Part shown: positions 51,411 to 60,219 of the stretch, piece after piece
Layout of the letters: each line of letters starts with the position of its first letter
How positions within the stretch are numbered: the stretch's first letter is position 1
From: SKLM01 sp964450435
GTDB taxonomy: Bacteria; Chloroflexota; Anaerolineae; B4-G1
Length of the DNA: 64,000 nt
Direction of reading: 5' to 3'
Assembly (NCBI GenBank): GCA_964450435.1
Contig: CAYVCX010000006.1
Location: forward strand, 19,309-83,308
Translations under genes and position numbers: made by a program
The notes under the pieces: model-generated
What the model saw: the letters and a program-made list of their open reading frames with translations, nothing else
The model's database searches: none
Told to the model about the DNA's origin: nothing

Positions 51411-54350
51411 ATGTCCAAGCTCCGCAGACAGGTAGTTGCGCTGCTGCTTGTATTCGCTCTGAGTCTGCCCCTGATGCCTTCTTCTGGACTTCAGGCTCAG
51501 GAGGATGAGGTGGCGCAGCTCATGAGTCAGATGTCGACAGCGGCCAAGATAGGGCAGCTCTTCCTGGTGACGTTCCCTGGATCGCAGGTGGATGAAGGGG
51601 CAGCCATCACGGAGTTGATTCGCGACTACCAGATTGGTGGCGTGCTACTCAAGCCAGAGAACGGCAACATCATCAACGAGGGCGATACGCCGGCTCAGGT
51701 CGCCGGGTTGGTGGCCCGTCTTCAGGACACTGCGTGGGAGGCGGCTCAACCGGTCACCGATACCGTCTCGGACCCCTTCGTGCCCCTCTTCATCGCGGTG
51801 AGTCAAGAGGGCAACGGGACGCCCTTCACCAGCATCGTAGGCGGGACGACGGCGCTGCCGTCCCAGATGGCCCTTGGCGCGACGTGGAATGTGAGCCATA
51901 CTGCCAGCGTCGGGCAGATCGTCGGTCAGGAGTTGAGCGCGATGGGCATCAACGTGTTGTTGGGGCCCTCGCTGGACGTCCTGGAGAATCCTCGGCCGGC
52001 GAGCAGCGGCGATCTCGGTGTAAGGAGCTTCGGGGGAGAGCCCTTCTGGGTCGGGCAGATGGGCAAGGCGTACATCCACGGGGTTCACCAGGGGTCGGAG
52101 AATCGGATGGCGGTGATGGCGAAGCACTTCCCCGGATTGGGATCCTCGGATCGCTCCCTCAACGAGGAGATCTCCACCGTACAGCGAACGCTGGAGAAGC
52201 TGAAGCAGGTGGACCTGGCGCCCTTCCTGGCGGCGGCTCAGGCTCGAGAACCAGCCGCGCGCCCGGACGGGGTGGTGGTGTCTCACATTCGTTTCCAGGG
52301 CCTCGAGGGCGGACGTTTCATCACCACGTCCCCGATCAGCGTGGACAGCAACGTCCTACAGCGGCTGTTGGCGCTCCCCGAAATGTCGGCCTGGCGTGAG
52401 GCCGGCGGGGTGACCGTCTCCGACGAACTGGGACTCCGCGCCCTGCGCCGCTTCTACGCGCCGAGCGAGGAGAGCTTCAACGGCCGGCGCATCGCTCAGG
52501 ATGCCTTCCTGGCCGGAAATGATCTTCTGGTGTTGTCGCAGTTCAGCCTCGCCGGGGACTGGGATGACCAGATGACCAACGTCAAATCGACCATCACGTT
52601 CTTTAGCGAGAAGTACGACAACGACCCTTCTTTCCAGGGGCAGGTAGACGAAGCAGTAGCCCGCATCTTGCGGCTCAAGCTCTCGCTCCATGGGAGTACG
52701 TTTGACCTCGCGGATGTCCGGCCGGATGTCGAGGCCGTCAGCGACTTGATAGAGCCCAATGCCGACGCGGTGTCGGCTATCACACGGGACGCGATAACGC
52801 TCCTTTCGCCTCCATCCTCGGATCTGGTCCCGTCTCCTCCGACGCGGGAGGAGCGGATCGTCATCTTCACCGACGCCAGGGCCGAGCGGCCGTGTGTCAC
52901 CTGTGAGCCGGTGCCTGTCGTCCATCCGCAGCTGTTGGAGGAAACGATCGTGGAGCTGTACGGCCCAGGTGCGACGGGACAGATCGACCCCGCACTGGTG
53001 TCGAGCTTCACCTTCGATGATCTGAACACGTATCTGGATATGCCGCCGCCGCTTCCCACCCCGACTCCATCGGATGGGGAGACCATTACGCCAACGGTGG
53101 CTCCGATGTCTCAGCTTGGGATGGCGTTGCAAGATGCGGACTGGATCATCTTCGGCATGCTGAACCCCGACAGTGGTCCGCCAGAGTCGAACGCGGTGCG
53201 GCGCTTCCTGGCAGAGCGGGCTGACGTGCTGAGAGGGCCCCACGTGGTCGTGATGGCCTACGACATCCCGTATTCTCTAGATGCGACCGAAATCAGCAAA
53301 CTGAGCGCCTACTACGCGAGCTACAGCCACCTGATCTCGTCGGTGAGATCCTCCGTGCGTGCGTTGTTCGGTGAATTCGCGCCCCGGGGCGCACCACCGG
53401 TGAGCGTGGTAGGCGTCAATTACGATCTGTCGGTTCAGACATCGCCTGATCCGGGGCAGACTATCTCGGTCTACTACTCTCTGACAGGCGAGGACGACGA
53501 GGGCGAGGGTATGTCTGGAGAGCCGGAGGGCGTGGAACCGTCTCCAGAGCCAACGGAGGAGGGACAACCGACAGAAGAGCCGGGCGAGGCGGAGGAGCCA
53601 ACGGCGGAACCGAGACTGGAGAAGGGGGACCAGATCAGACTGCGCACCGGCACGATCCTCGACCGGAACGGGCATCCCGTTCCCGACGGCACGCCTGTCC
53701 AGTTTATCTTCAACTACCCTCAGGAGGGGTTGGAGCAGTCGGTGTTGGTTACGACCCGGGAGGGGATTGCGGAGACTGCGCTGACCCTGGACCGAACGGG
53801 TCGCCTCGATCTCTCGGTGCAAGCCGACCCGGTCCCCCGCACAGTTGCCCTTCAGATCACGATCCAGGAGAGCGGGGCAGCGACCATTGTGACTCCGACG
53901 CCGTCGCCGACGCCCACGCCGACTCCTACCCCCACGCCGACCCCAACCCCGACGGCCACGCCCGGCCCGGAGCTTGCGCCGACGGCGTCGGCGACCGGCG
54001 AGCCGGGGCCCGCGGATCCAGATACGCCCTCGGGGCAGAGGACACCGATCCTGGACCTGACGGTGGCACTCCTGGCGGCCGCGATCGCGAGTGCCTCGGG
54101 CTACTACACCATGCGCCTCGGCGACAAGACGGTGACCAGGGCTTTTCGCATCGCGCTGTGGTGTATGATCGGGGGGCTGGGGCTGTACCTGATATACGCG
54201 TTCGGCTCGGTCTATTTTGGCCTGTTTGGCGGGGAGAGGAAGCCCTGGTTAGCAGGGGGCGCTGCTCTGATTGGCGGTGGGGTCACGCTCGCTGCTGCCT
54301 GGCTTGTCGATCAGCGGAGATGGTTGCGGGCCACGGAGTTCTTAGAGTAG
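51411..54350 (+). CDS. Secreted/anchored GH3-family protein (NagZ-like N-terminal domain)
   Basis: A 979-residue protein with signal peptide (MSKLRRQVVALLLVFALS; cleavage about residue 31). Residues 40-370 resemble GH3 beta-N-acetylhexosaminidase: AKIGQLFLVTFPGS, a catalytic-type AVMAKHFPGLGSSDRSLNEE, and GGVTVSDELGLRALRRF, where the Asp is in the nucleophile position. The usual KHFPGHG is KHFPGLG, so the acid/base His is changed. A GH3 C-terminal-like domain follows (to about 665), then acidic Pro/Glu- and Thr-Pro-rich linkers, an Ig-like domain (about 745-820), and two or three C-terminal membrane helices. It would be held at the cell surface and act on muropeptides or chitinous glycans; activity is uncertain. 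Confidence 0.82.
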   Translation: MSKLRRQVVALLLVFALSLPLMPSSGLQAQEDEVAQLMSQMSTAAKIGQLFLVTFPGSQVDEGAAITELIRDYQIGGVLLKPENGNIINEGDTPAQVAGLVARLQDTAWEAAQPVTDTVSDPFVPLFIAVSQEGNGTPFTSIVGGTTALPSQMALGATWNVSHTASVGQIVGQELSAMGINVLLGPSLDVLENPRPASSGDLGVRSFGGEPFWVGQMGKAYIHGVHQGSENRMAVMAKHFPGLGSSDRSLNEEISTVQRTLEKLKQVDLAPFLAAAQAREPAARPDGVVVSHIRFQGLEGGRFITTSPISVDSNVLQRLLALPEMSAWREAGGVTVSDELGLRALRRFYAPSEESFNGRRIAQDAFLAGNDLLVLSQFSLAGDWDDQMTNVKSTITFFSEKYDNDPSFQGQVDEAVARILRLKLSLHGSTFDLADVRPDVEAVSDLIEPNADAVSAITRDAITLLSPPSSDLVPSPPTREERIVIFTDARAERPCVTCEPVPVVHPQLLEETIVELYGPGATGQIDPALVSSFTFDDLNTYLDMPPPLPTPTPSDGETITPTVAPMSQLGMALQDADWIIFGMLNPDSGPPESNAVRRFLAERADVLRGPHVVVMAYDIPYSLDATEISKLSAYYASYSHLISSVRSSVRALFGEFAPRGAPPVSVVGVNYDLSVQTSPDPGQTISVYYSLTGEDDEGEGMSGEPEGVEPSPEPTEEGQPTEEPGEAEEPTAEPRLEKGDQIRLRTGTILDRNGHPVPDGTPVQFIFNYPQEGLEQSVLVTTREGIAETALTLDRTGRLDLSVQADPVPRTVALQITIQESGAATIVTPTPSPTPTPTPTPTPTPTPTATPGPELAPTASATGEPGPADPDTPSGQRTPILDLTVALLAAAIASASGYYTMRLGDKTVTRAFRIALWCMIGGLGLYLIYAFGSVYFGLFGGERKPWLAGGAALIGGGVTLAAAWLVDQRRWLRATEFLE

Positions 54351-55352
54351 CGTGGCGACCACAGAGAGAATCAGCAGTCCCCCCGTGACGACCAGCAGAT
54401 CTTGATTCTCCCTGATGGCACGCTTCCAGACCAGCGGTTCGAGGATCAGAGAGAGCAGCGATGGCGTAACGTCCACGGTGGACCAGGCCCAGAGGAGCGA
54501 GCCGGTCTGGAGCATGTCACGAAAGCTGCTGATGGTCTGAGGCCGCTCGTCCGGATGCATGGCAATGGCCGCCATGATGGCCTGCTCGGTGGAGGGCGAG
54601 ATGTGGGAGTTGAACTCACTGGGCGGCCGGAGCACGTCGGGATTGAGGAAACGCTGCTTCGCATCGGCGGGGGGCTGATTGGTCAGTAGATGGTACAGGG
54701 TTGCGCCGAGCGAGTAGATGTCGGACCGCACGTCAGTATGCCCGCTGTCCCCCCCGTACTGCTCCAGAGGCGTGTAGGCTGCGGTGCCGCGACCCTGGAG
54801 GACGGTGACGGTACGAACCTGATCGGTGGCGAGAAGCTTGACGAGGCCGAAGTCGACCAGTTTGATCAGGCCGTTGGGGGTCAGCTTGATGTTGGATGGC
54901 TTGATGTCGCGATGGAGTACGGGAGGCTGTCGACTGTGGAGATATGCCAGTGCATCGCACAGTTGGTGAGTCCACCCCAGCACCCTATGTTCGTCGAGGA
55001 ACGTGCCCTGCTGGTGCTTCTCCTCCATCGCCTGCCGCAGGTCCTTTCCCTCGACGAAGTCCATCACCAGATACTCGCGACCGTCGGCGGGGAACGTGTC
55101 GGAGACCTTGGGGAGGTTGGGATGATCGAGCCGCGCGAGGGTCGTGGCCTCACGGTGAAACTGTTCGCGCGACTGATCGAGGGTCTCGGGCGTGGCATCG
55201 GGGTCCGGCCGGACCTCCTTGACCGCGCAGATGCGGCCCTCCAGGCGGAGATCCGCCGCGCGATATACCGCACCCATTCCTCCCTGTCCCACGACAGACA
55301 GGATTTTATACCGTCCTCGGAGGACGCTGTCAGGTTTGAGCAGACGGGCCAA
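54342..55352 (-). CDS. Serine/threonine protein kinase (PknB type) with C-terminal membrane anchor
   Basis: A 336-residue kinase. The glycine loop is VGQGGMGAVYRAAD, the catalytic Lys is in ICAVKEV, the catalytic loop HRDIKPSNIKL and the metal motif VDFGLVKLL. An activation segment with TAAYTPLEQY ends in SDIYSLGATLYHLL. The last 35 residues contain a hydrophobic helix (LLVVTGGLLILSVVATLL), so the kinase domain faces the cytoplasm and no extracellular sensor is present. Its gene overlaps the GH3 gene end by 9 bases and runs divergently from an FHA-domain regulator, whose FHA domain could bind kinase phosphothreonines. Confidence 0.95.
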   Translation of the reverse strand: MARLLKPDSVLRGRYKILSVVGQGGMGAVYRAADLRLEGRICAVKEVRPDPDATPETLDQSREQFHREATTLARLDHPNLPKVSDTFPADGREYLVMDFVEGKDLRQAMEEKHQQGTFLDEHRVLGWTHQLCDALAYLHSRQPPVLHRDIKPSNIKLTPNGLIKLVDFGLVKLLATDQVRTVTVLQGRGTAAYTPLEQYGGDSGHTDVRSDIYSLGATLYHLLTNQPPADAKQRFLNPDVLRPPSEFNSHISPSTEQAIMAAIAMHPDERPQTISSFRDMLQTGSLLWAWSTVDVTPSLLSLILEPLVWKRAIRENQDLLVVTGGLLILSVVATLL

Positions 55353-55379
55353 GGGAACCTCTCTTCTTCTCCATTGTTG

Positions 55380-55408
55380 ATGATAGATGAGAACACCTAT
55401 TCTGTCAA
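55380..55408 (-). promoter_or_regulatory. Promoter of the Ser/Thr kinase gene
   Basis: Minus-strand TTGACA (55408-55403), exactly 17 bases, TATCAT (55385-55380), about 30 bases before the kinase start codon. The -35 box lies only 9 bases from the start codon of the divergent FHA gene, so the two are likely regulated together. Confidence 0.65.
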
Positions 55409-55417
55409 GGGGGTGCG

Positions 55418-56062
55418 ATGACCTATCCCGATCGACCGATTCTCATCGCCTACGAGGGGGAACTGGAGGGCGAACGCTGGGTCCTGGACCAGGATCGGCT
55501 GACGATCGGGCGCGCGCCCGACTGCGAGATTGTGCTGCCCAGCCGCCAGGTTTCACGCTATCACGCCAGAATCGAGCGTGTCGAGGACGGGTACGCGGTG
55601 CGGGACCTGGACAGCAAGAACGGCACGTACGTCAACGGGCGTGCGGTGACGGATGCGCTCTATCCCCTCCAGGACGGCGACGAGATCCAGATTGCGCTGT
55701 ACGTCAAGCTTGGCTTCATCGGCGCTGATGCGACGGTGCCGCTGGAGTTCACCGGTCCCTACAGGGGACTGCGCGTCGACGTGCCCGCCCAGCGGGTTTT
55801 CATCGGGGGACAGGAGCTGCATCCGCCCCTGTCTCCGGCGCAGTTCCGGATGCTGGAAGTGCTGTATACGCGGGAGGGTGAGGTAGTGTCGCGTGACCAG
55901 ATTGTGGGGGCGGTGTGGTCGGATGAGGAAGCCCTGGGCGTCACGGAGCAGGCGATTGATGCCCTGGTGCACCGCCTGCGGGAACGGATCGCGGTCATCG
56001 ATCCGGATCACGAGTACATCGTGACGGTACGGGGGTACGGGTTTCGATTGGAGAACCGCTGA
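55418..56062 (+). CDS. FHA-domain protein with C-terminal OmpR-type winged helix
   Basis: A 214-residue protein. Residues about 15-95 form an FHA phosphothreonine-binding domain: LTIGRAPDCEIVLPSRQVSRYHARIE, DSKNGTYVNG. Residues 115-212 are a winged helix of the OmpR/PhoB type (FRMLEVLYTREGEVVSRDQI, VWSDEEALGVTEQAIDALVHRLRERI, YIVTVRGYGFRLE). There is no receiver domain, so phosphothreonine recognition would replace aspartate phosphorylation as input. It is transcribed divergently from the Ser/Thr kinase. EmbR-like regulators show a related design. Confidence 0.92.
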   Translation: MTYPDRPILIAYEGELEGERWVLDQDRLTIGRAPDCEIVLPSRQVSRYHARIERVEDGYAVRDLDSKNGTYVNGRAVTDALYPLQDGDEIQIALYVKLGFIGADATVPLEFTGPYRGLRVDVPAQRVFIGGQELHPPLSPAQFRMLEVLYTREGEVVSRDQIVGAVWSDEEALGVTEQAIDALVHRLRERIAVIDPDHEYIVTVRGYGFRLENR

Positions 56063-56480
56063 TCGGGTCCCGGGGGCCATGGCGGTCGGTGGTCGGCGCC
56101 CGGCAATATCGTCCTGTTCCGGACTCTCGCCGCGAGTTTTCGCTGCGCTGCCTGTGCTCCTGCTGAGGAATCGGCGTTGCCCGCTCGGAGGTCGAACCTG
56201 TGGTGGAGGCAGAGATTCCTCGATTCCACGCCTCTTCCCTCCGTTTTTGCTCGGACTGACGCGAGCGCCGGTTTCTTTCAGGCTGAGTGGTGGTCCAGAC
56301 GATGGGCTGTCTCTGGATGACAGGTGGAGGCTTGGGGGCGCTTCGCTTGCAGCGCCCCGTGCGGCGATAGAGGTAGGGAGAGCCCGGCGTGTATAGGCGA
56401 CCGCGGGACCGCCTCCACACCGGTGAAGACAGGGTTGACGTGTGTTTTGGATTGACGCGTTGAATGAAGAGAGGTGATCC
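56063..56480. other. Gene-free interval with one hairpin
   Basis: I see no gene here. GGGGCGC (56335-56341) and GCGCCCC (56352-56358) form a perfect 7-bp stem with a 10-base loop but no T-run. A GAGAGG site at 56468 serves the next gene. Confidence 0.4.
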
Positions 56481-57854
56481 ATGGAGGCCATTGACTTCGC
56501 TCGATCGCACCGCAATGAGTTCCTGGCGGAACTCAAAGATTTCCTGAGAATTCCAAGCATCAGTACACAGGCCGAGCACGAGGCCGATATCGAAGACACG
56601 GCGGAGTGGTTGCAGGACAGGCTGGTGGAAGCCGGTTTCCCACAGGCCGCGGTCATGCCCACGGCCGGGCATCCCGTGGTCTACGCAGAGTGGATGGCAG
56701 CGGGTCCGGACGGGCCGACGGTGCTCGTCTACGGCCACTATGACGTGCAGCCGCCCGATCCCTTGGATGTATGGGACACGCCGCCGTTCGAACCGACGGT
56801 GATCGGCGATGATCTCTTCGCCCGCGGCGCCTCTGACGACAAGGGACAGCTCTACACCCACGTGAAGGCGGTTCAGGCCTTCAGCGAGACGAGGGGCGCT
56901 CCACTGATCAATATCAAGTGCATCTTTGAGGGCGAGGAGGAGACGGGCAGCCCCAGCCTGGAGCCGTTCATTCAGGAGCACGCCGAGCTGCTGGACGCCG
57001 ACGTGGCCGTCGTATCCGATACGGGCATGCTGGGCAAAGAGACTCCGTCCATAGTCTACGGGCTGCGCGGTCTGGCCTATGTGGAGGTCGAGGTGACCGG
57101 GCCCGACAAAGACCTCCATTCAGGCATCTACGGGGGTGCGGTCCTCAACCCGATCAACGCGCTGTGCGCCGTGATCGCCCAGCTTCAGGACGAGAGTGGA
57201 CGCATCACCATTCCGGGATTCTACGACAACGTGCGTGAGCTTTCGGGCGAGGAGCGGGCCGAGCTGGCGGAGGTGCCGTTCGACCGCGGGGAGTGGCTCG
57301 AAGAAGCCGGGGTTAAGACTGACTGGGGCGAGCCGGAGTACACGATCCTGGAGCGGACCTCGGTGCGGCCCACCCTGGACGTCAACGGGATATGGGGAGG
57401 GTATACGGAGCCCGGGGCCAAGACGGTGCTGCCGAGCAAGGCCTGCGCCAAGATCTCCATGCGTCTCGTGCCGGACCAGGATCCGGCGCGAATCGCCGAG
57501 CTGTTCGGCGACCACTTTGCGGACATCGCGCCGGAGGGGGTCGACGTCAACGTCCACGCGCTGCACGGCGGCGAGCCGGCTATCGTGGATCGAGATAGTC
57601 CGGCGATGAGGGCGGCAGCGGAGGCCTACGCGGAGGCCTTCGGGAAGGAGCCGATCCTGGTGCGCCGCGGCGGGTCCATTCCCGTGGTCGCCACCTTCCA
57701 GAAGGTGCTCGGGGTGGACACCGTGCTGATGGGCTTTGGGCTGCCCGACGACCGACTTCACTCGCCGAACGAGAAGTTCCACCTGCCCAACTTCTACCGC
57801 GGTATCGAGTGCCTGATTCACTTCATGCAGGCGCTGAGCGAGTCCTGGCGGTAA
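56481..57854 (+). CDS. M20-family dipeptidase (CNDP/PepV-like)
   Basis: A 457-residue metallopeptidase. Zinc-binding YGHYDVQPPDPLDVWDTPPFEP has the first His and Asp, and GASDDKGQLYTHVKAV has the bridging Asp. FEGEEETGSPSLEPF supplies the catalytic Glu and the next ligand; SDTGMLGKETPSIVYGLRGL follows, and the C-terminal His lies in RLHSPNEKFHLPNF. It cleaves dipeptides or related amides in the cytoplasm. The same family includes YgeY, which works with YgeW. Here it is 36 kb from the YgeW-like genes, so a joint role is only a possibility. It heads the hydrolase operon, with GAGAGG before its start. Confidence 0.93.
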   Translation: MEAIDFARSHRNEFLAELKDFLRIPSISTQAEHEADIEDTAEWLQDRLVEAGFPQAAVMPTAGHPVVYAEWMAAGPDGPTVLVYGHYDVQPPDPLDVWDTPPFEPTVIGDDLFARGASDDKGQLYTHVKAVQAFSETRGAPLINIKCIFEGEEETGSPSLEPFIQEHAELLDADVAVVSDTGMLGKETPSIVYGLRGLAYVEVEVTGPDKDLHSGIYGGAVLNPINALCAVIAQLQDESGRITIPGFYDNVRELSGEERAELAEVPFDRGEWLEEAGVKTDWGEPEYTILERTSVRPTLDVNGIWGGYTEPGAKTVLPSKACAKISMRLVPDQDPARIAELFGDHFADIAPEGVDVNVHALHGGEPAIVDRDSPAMRAAAEAYAEAFGKEPILVRRGGSIPVVATFQKVLGVDTVLMGFGLPDDRLHSPNEKFHLPNFYRGIECLIHFMQALSESWR

Positions 57855-57866
57855 GGAGAGCCCAGG

Positions 57867-58589
57867 TTGGACTTGCTCGGGCGCCTCGAGGAGCTGGAGG
57901 CTGACGTCCGTTATCGGGAGCTGCCCGGGAGGGGCGGGGAGCGGACCGGGTCCCTGTCCGGAGCCCTTGCAGTCCTCATCTCGGCCCCGCACGCCGCGGT
58001 CCACGTACGGCGCGGTAAGCGGAAGGAGGAAGAGGAGTTCACGGCGGCGATGGCCTGCTTGGTGGCCCAGGTGACCGGGGCCCACGCCCTCTACGCCCGT
58101 CGGAGATTGCCGACGGATCCCAACTGGCACCGGGACGGGCCGTACAAGAGGCGCCTGCGGCAGATCGTGGCGCGGCACGAGATTGCGTTCGTGCTGGACG
58201 TCCACGGCATGGCCCCAGGCCGGGGCCTGGGAATTGCGCTGGGCACGATGAAGGGGAGGAGCTGCCCCAGGCATCGAGATACGATCATCCGTGTGCTGGA
58301 GAGTCACGGTTTTCGGCGCGACGTCGAGGGTGCCGACTTCCCCGACTGCCTCGACCGTCTGGACGTGGATGAGACGTTCACGGGTAGGGGGCTGATGGGG
58401 CAGGAGACGATCACGAGCTTCACCTGGGGAGAGCTGGGCGTGCCGTGTGCCCAGGTCGAGCTGCACCCGGGCCTGCGCGTCGTAGAGCGTCGCGAGGACG
58501 CGATGCTGCCGGGGCCGTATCGAGGGGACGCCGAGGGAATAAGACGCGCGGTCGGGGCCCTGGTGGGCGTCGTTGGGGCCGTATTGTAA
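57867..58589 (+). CDS. N-formylglutamate amidohydrolase-like protein
   Basis: A 240-residue protein starting at TTG behind GGAG, 12 bases after the M20 gene. The N-terminal LAVLISAPHAAVHVRRGKRKEEEEF contains the His and Glu of the zinc site, and FVLDVHGM a second His motif, as in N-formylglutamate amidohydrolase/poly-gamma-glutamate-hydrolase-like zinc enzymes. A late VELHPGLRVV contributes the last ligand. It likely removes a formyl or other acyl group from an amino acid. With an M20 peptidase and amidohydrolases it forms an amide-degrading set. Identity of substrate is unknown. Confidence 0.7.
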   Translation: MDLLGRLEELEADVRYRELPGRGGERTGSLSGALAVLISAPHAAVHVRRGKRKEEEEFTAAMACLVAQVTGAHALYARRRLPTDPNWHRDGPYKRRLRQIVARHEIAFVLDVHGMAPGRGLGIALGTMKGRSCPRHRDTIIRVLESHGFRRDVEGADFPDCLDRLDVDETFTGRGLMGQETITSFTWGELGVPCAQVELHPGLRVVERREDAMLPGPYRGDAEGIRRAVGALVGVVGAVL

Positions 58590-58599
58590 GGAGACAATC

Positions 58600-60219
58600 A
58601 TGCCTGGCATGCCTGACAACCCGAAGCCGGACCTCATTCTGTACAACGGGAAGCTGCACACTCAACACCGAGACGCTCCTGAGGCCGCGGCTGTGGCCAT
58701 AGCCCACGGGCGGTTCGTGGCGCTGGGGGATGACGACGAGGTCCGGGCGCTGGCTGCCCCGGGGACGCGGGCGATCGACCTGGGCGGACGGCGAGTGCTG
58801 CCCGGTCTGACGGACGCCCACTTCCATCTGTGTAGCTGGGCGCTGAGCCGCCAGCGGCTGTCCCTCGTAGAGGCGAGCTCGCTGGCGGACCTGCGGCGGC
58901 GGCTGGCCGCCAGGGCCAGCGAGACGTCCCCCGGCGAGTGGATCCTGGGCCAGGGGTGGAACGAAACCCGCTGGCCTGCTGGGGACTTGCCGTCGCGGGC
59001 CGACCTGGACGAGGCCGCGCCCGACCATCCTGTGTTGCTGTGGCGCAGTGACCTGCATATGGCGGTGGCCAACTCCTGGGCCCTGCGTGAGGCCGGGGTC
59101 AGTAGCGACACACCAGATCCCCCTCAGGGGCGCATCGATCGGGACGCCGCGGGCCGACCGACGGGTGTCCTGCGCGAGCAGGCCGTGGGCCTGGTGCGGG
59201 AGGCGGCAGCGGAACCCTCGGAGGACGAGATGGTCCGGGCAGTGCGGGAGGGTTCCGGCGTGCTGCATCGCCTGGGGTTGACGGGGGTGCACGACCACCG
59301 CATCATGGGCGGCGCGGACGGCCCGCCGGCCTTCCACGCCTACCAGCGGCTGCGAGCAGAGGACGAGCTGCGGCTGCGGCTGTGGATGGGGATCGCCGGG
59401 GAGCGGCTGGATGAGGTCATCGCCCTGGGGCTGCGCACCGGGTTTGGGGATCCAATCCTGCGGGTGGGACACGTCAAGATCTTCGGCGACGGCAGCCAGG
59501 GTGCCCGCACGGCCTGGATGGTGGAACCCTACGACGATACCGGCGACTGCGGCATGCCGCTGACGCCGATGGGAGATATCGCGGAGGCAGTGGAGAAGGC
59601 GGACGATGCCGGGCTGGCCGTGGCGGTCCATGCCATCGGCGACCGCACCAATCGAGAGCTGATCACGGTCTTTGAGCGGCATGCGAGACACGACGGACGG
59701 GGCGTGCCGCACCGGATCGAGCACGCGCAGATCATGCAGCCCGGGGACGTGGAGAGATTGGGGCGCCTGGACGTCGCGGCCTCGGTGCAGCCCATTCACG
59801 TGACGGATGACATTCTGTTGAGTGAGAGATCAATCGGCGACCGAAGCCGGTTTGCATATCCGTTCCGCGATATGCTGGACGCGGGGGTGACGCTTGCCTT
59901 CGGGTCCGATGCGCCGGTGGCGGATCCGAACCCGATGTGGGGGCTCCATGCCGCGGTCACGCGCCGCGACCGGCAGGGATCCCCCCGGGGAGGCTGGTAT
60001 CCCGAGCAGCGTCTGACGGTGGCCGAGGCTGTGTGGGGGTTCACCATGGGGCCGGCCATGGTGAGCGGCCGGGAGCCAGCGTTAGGCAGCATTGCTCCGG
60101 GCAAGCTGGCCGACCTGGTGGTGCTGGATCGGGACATCTTCGCCATCGACCCGATGGAGATCTATCAAGCGGAAGTCGTGATGACCGTCTTTGACGGCGA
60201 GATCGTGTATGAGCGCTAG
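58600..60219 (+). CDS. YtcJ-like metal-dependent amidohydrolase
   Basis: A 539-residue protein starting at ATG 58600 behind AAGGAG. It has an N-terminal composite sheet domain (DLILYNGKLHTQHRDAP, GRRVLPGLTDAHFHLCSW, where HFH is the usual metal pair). The barrel has GVHDHRIMGG, VGHVKIFGDGSQGARTAWM, AVAVHAIGDRTNRELI, GVPHRIEHAQIMQP and a catalytic GSDAPVADPNPMWGLHAAV. The last part gives GKLADLVVLDRDIFAID. This is the YtcJ/amidohydrolase 3 group, cytoplasmic enzymes hydrolysing amides or imides of unknown identity. It lies 10 bases after the formylglutamate-type gene and overlaps the next gene. Confidence 0.93.
   Translation: MPGMPDNPKPDLILYNGKLHTQHRDAPEAAAVAIAHGRFVALGDDDEVRALAAPGTRAIDLGGRRVLPGLTDAHFHLCSWALSRQRLSLVEASSLADLRRRLAARASETSPGEWILGQGWNETRWPAGDLPSRADLDEAAPDHPVLLWRSDLHMAVANSWALREAGVSSDTPDPPQGRIDRDAAGRPTGVLREQAVGLVREAAAEPSEDEMVRAVREGSGVLHRLGLTGVHDHRIMGGADGPPAFHAYQRLRAEDELRLRLWMGIAGERLDEVIALGLRTGFGDPILRVGHVKIFGDGSQGARTAWMVEPYDDTGDCGMPLTPMGDIAEAVEKADDAGLAVAVHAIGDRTNRELITVFERHARHDGRGVPHRIEHAQIMQPGDVERLGRLDVAASVQPIHVTDDILLSERSIGDRSRFAYPFRDMLDAGVTLAFGSDAPVADPNPMWGLHAAVTRRDRQGSPRGGWYPEQRLTVAEAVWGFTMGPAMVSGREPALGSIAPGKLADLVVLDRDIFAIDPMEIYQAEVVMTVFDGEIVYER

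Noticed and set aside
53890..53960. Tandem GAC/CCC-rich repeat
   Set aside because: It is the low-complexity Thr-Pro linker of the GH3 protein, with normal reading frame.
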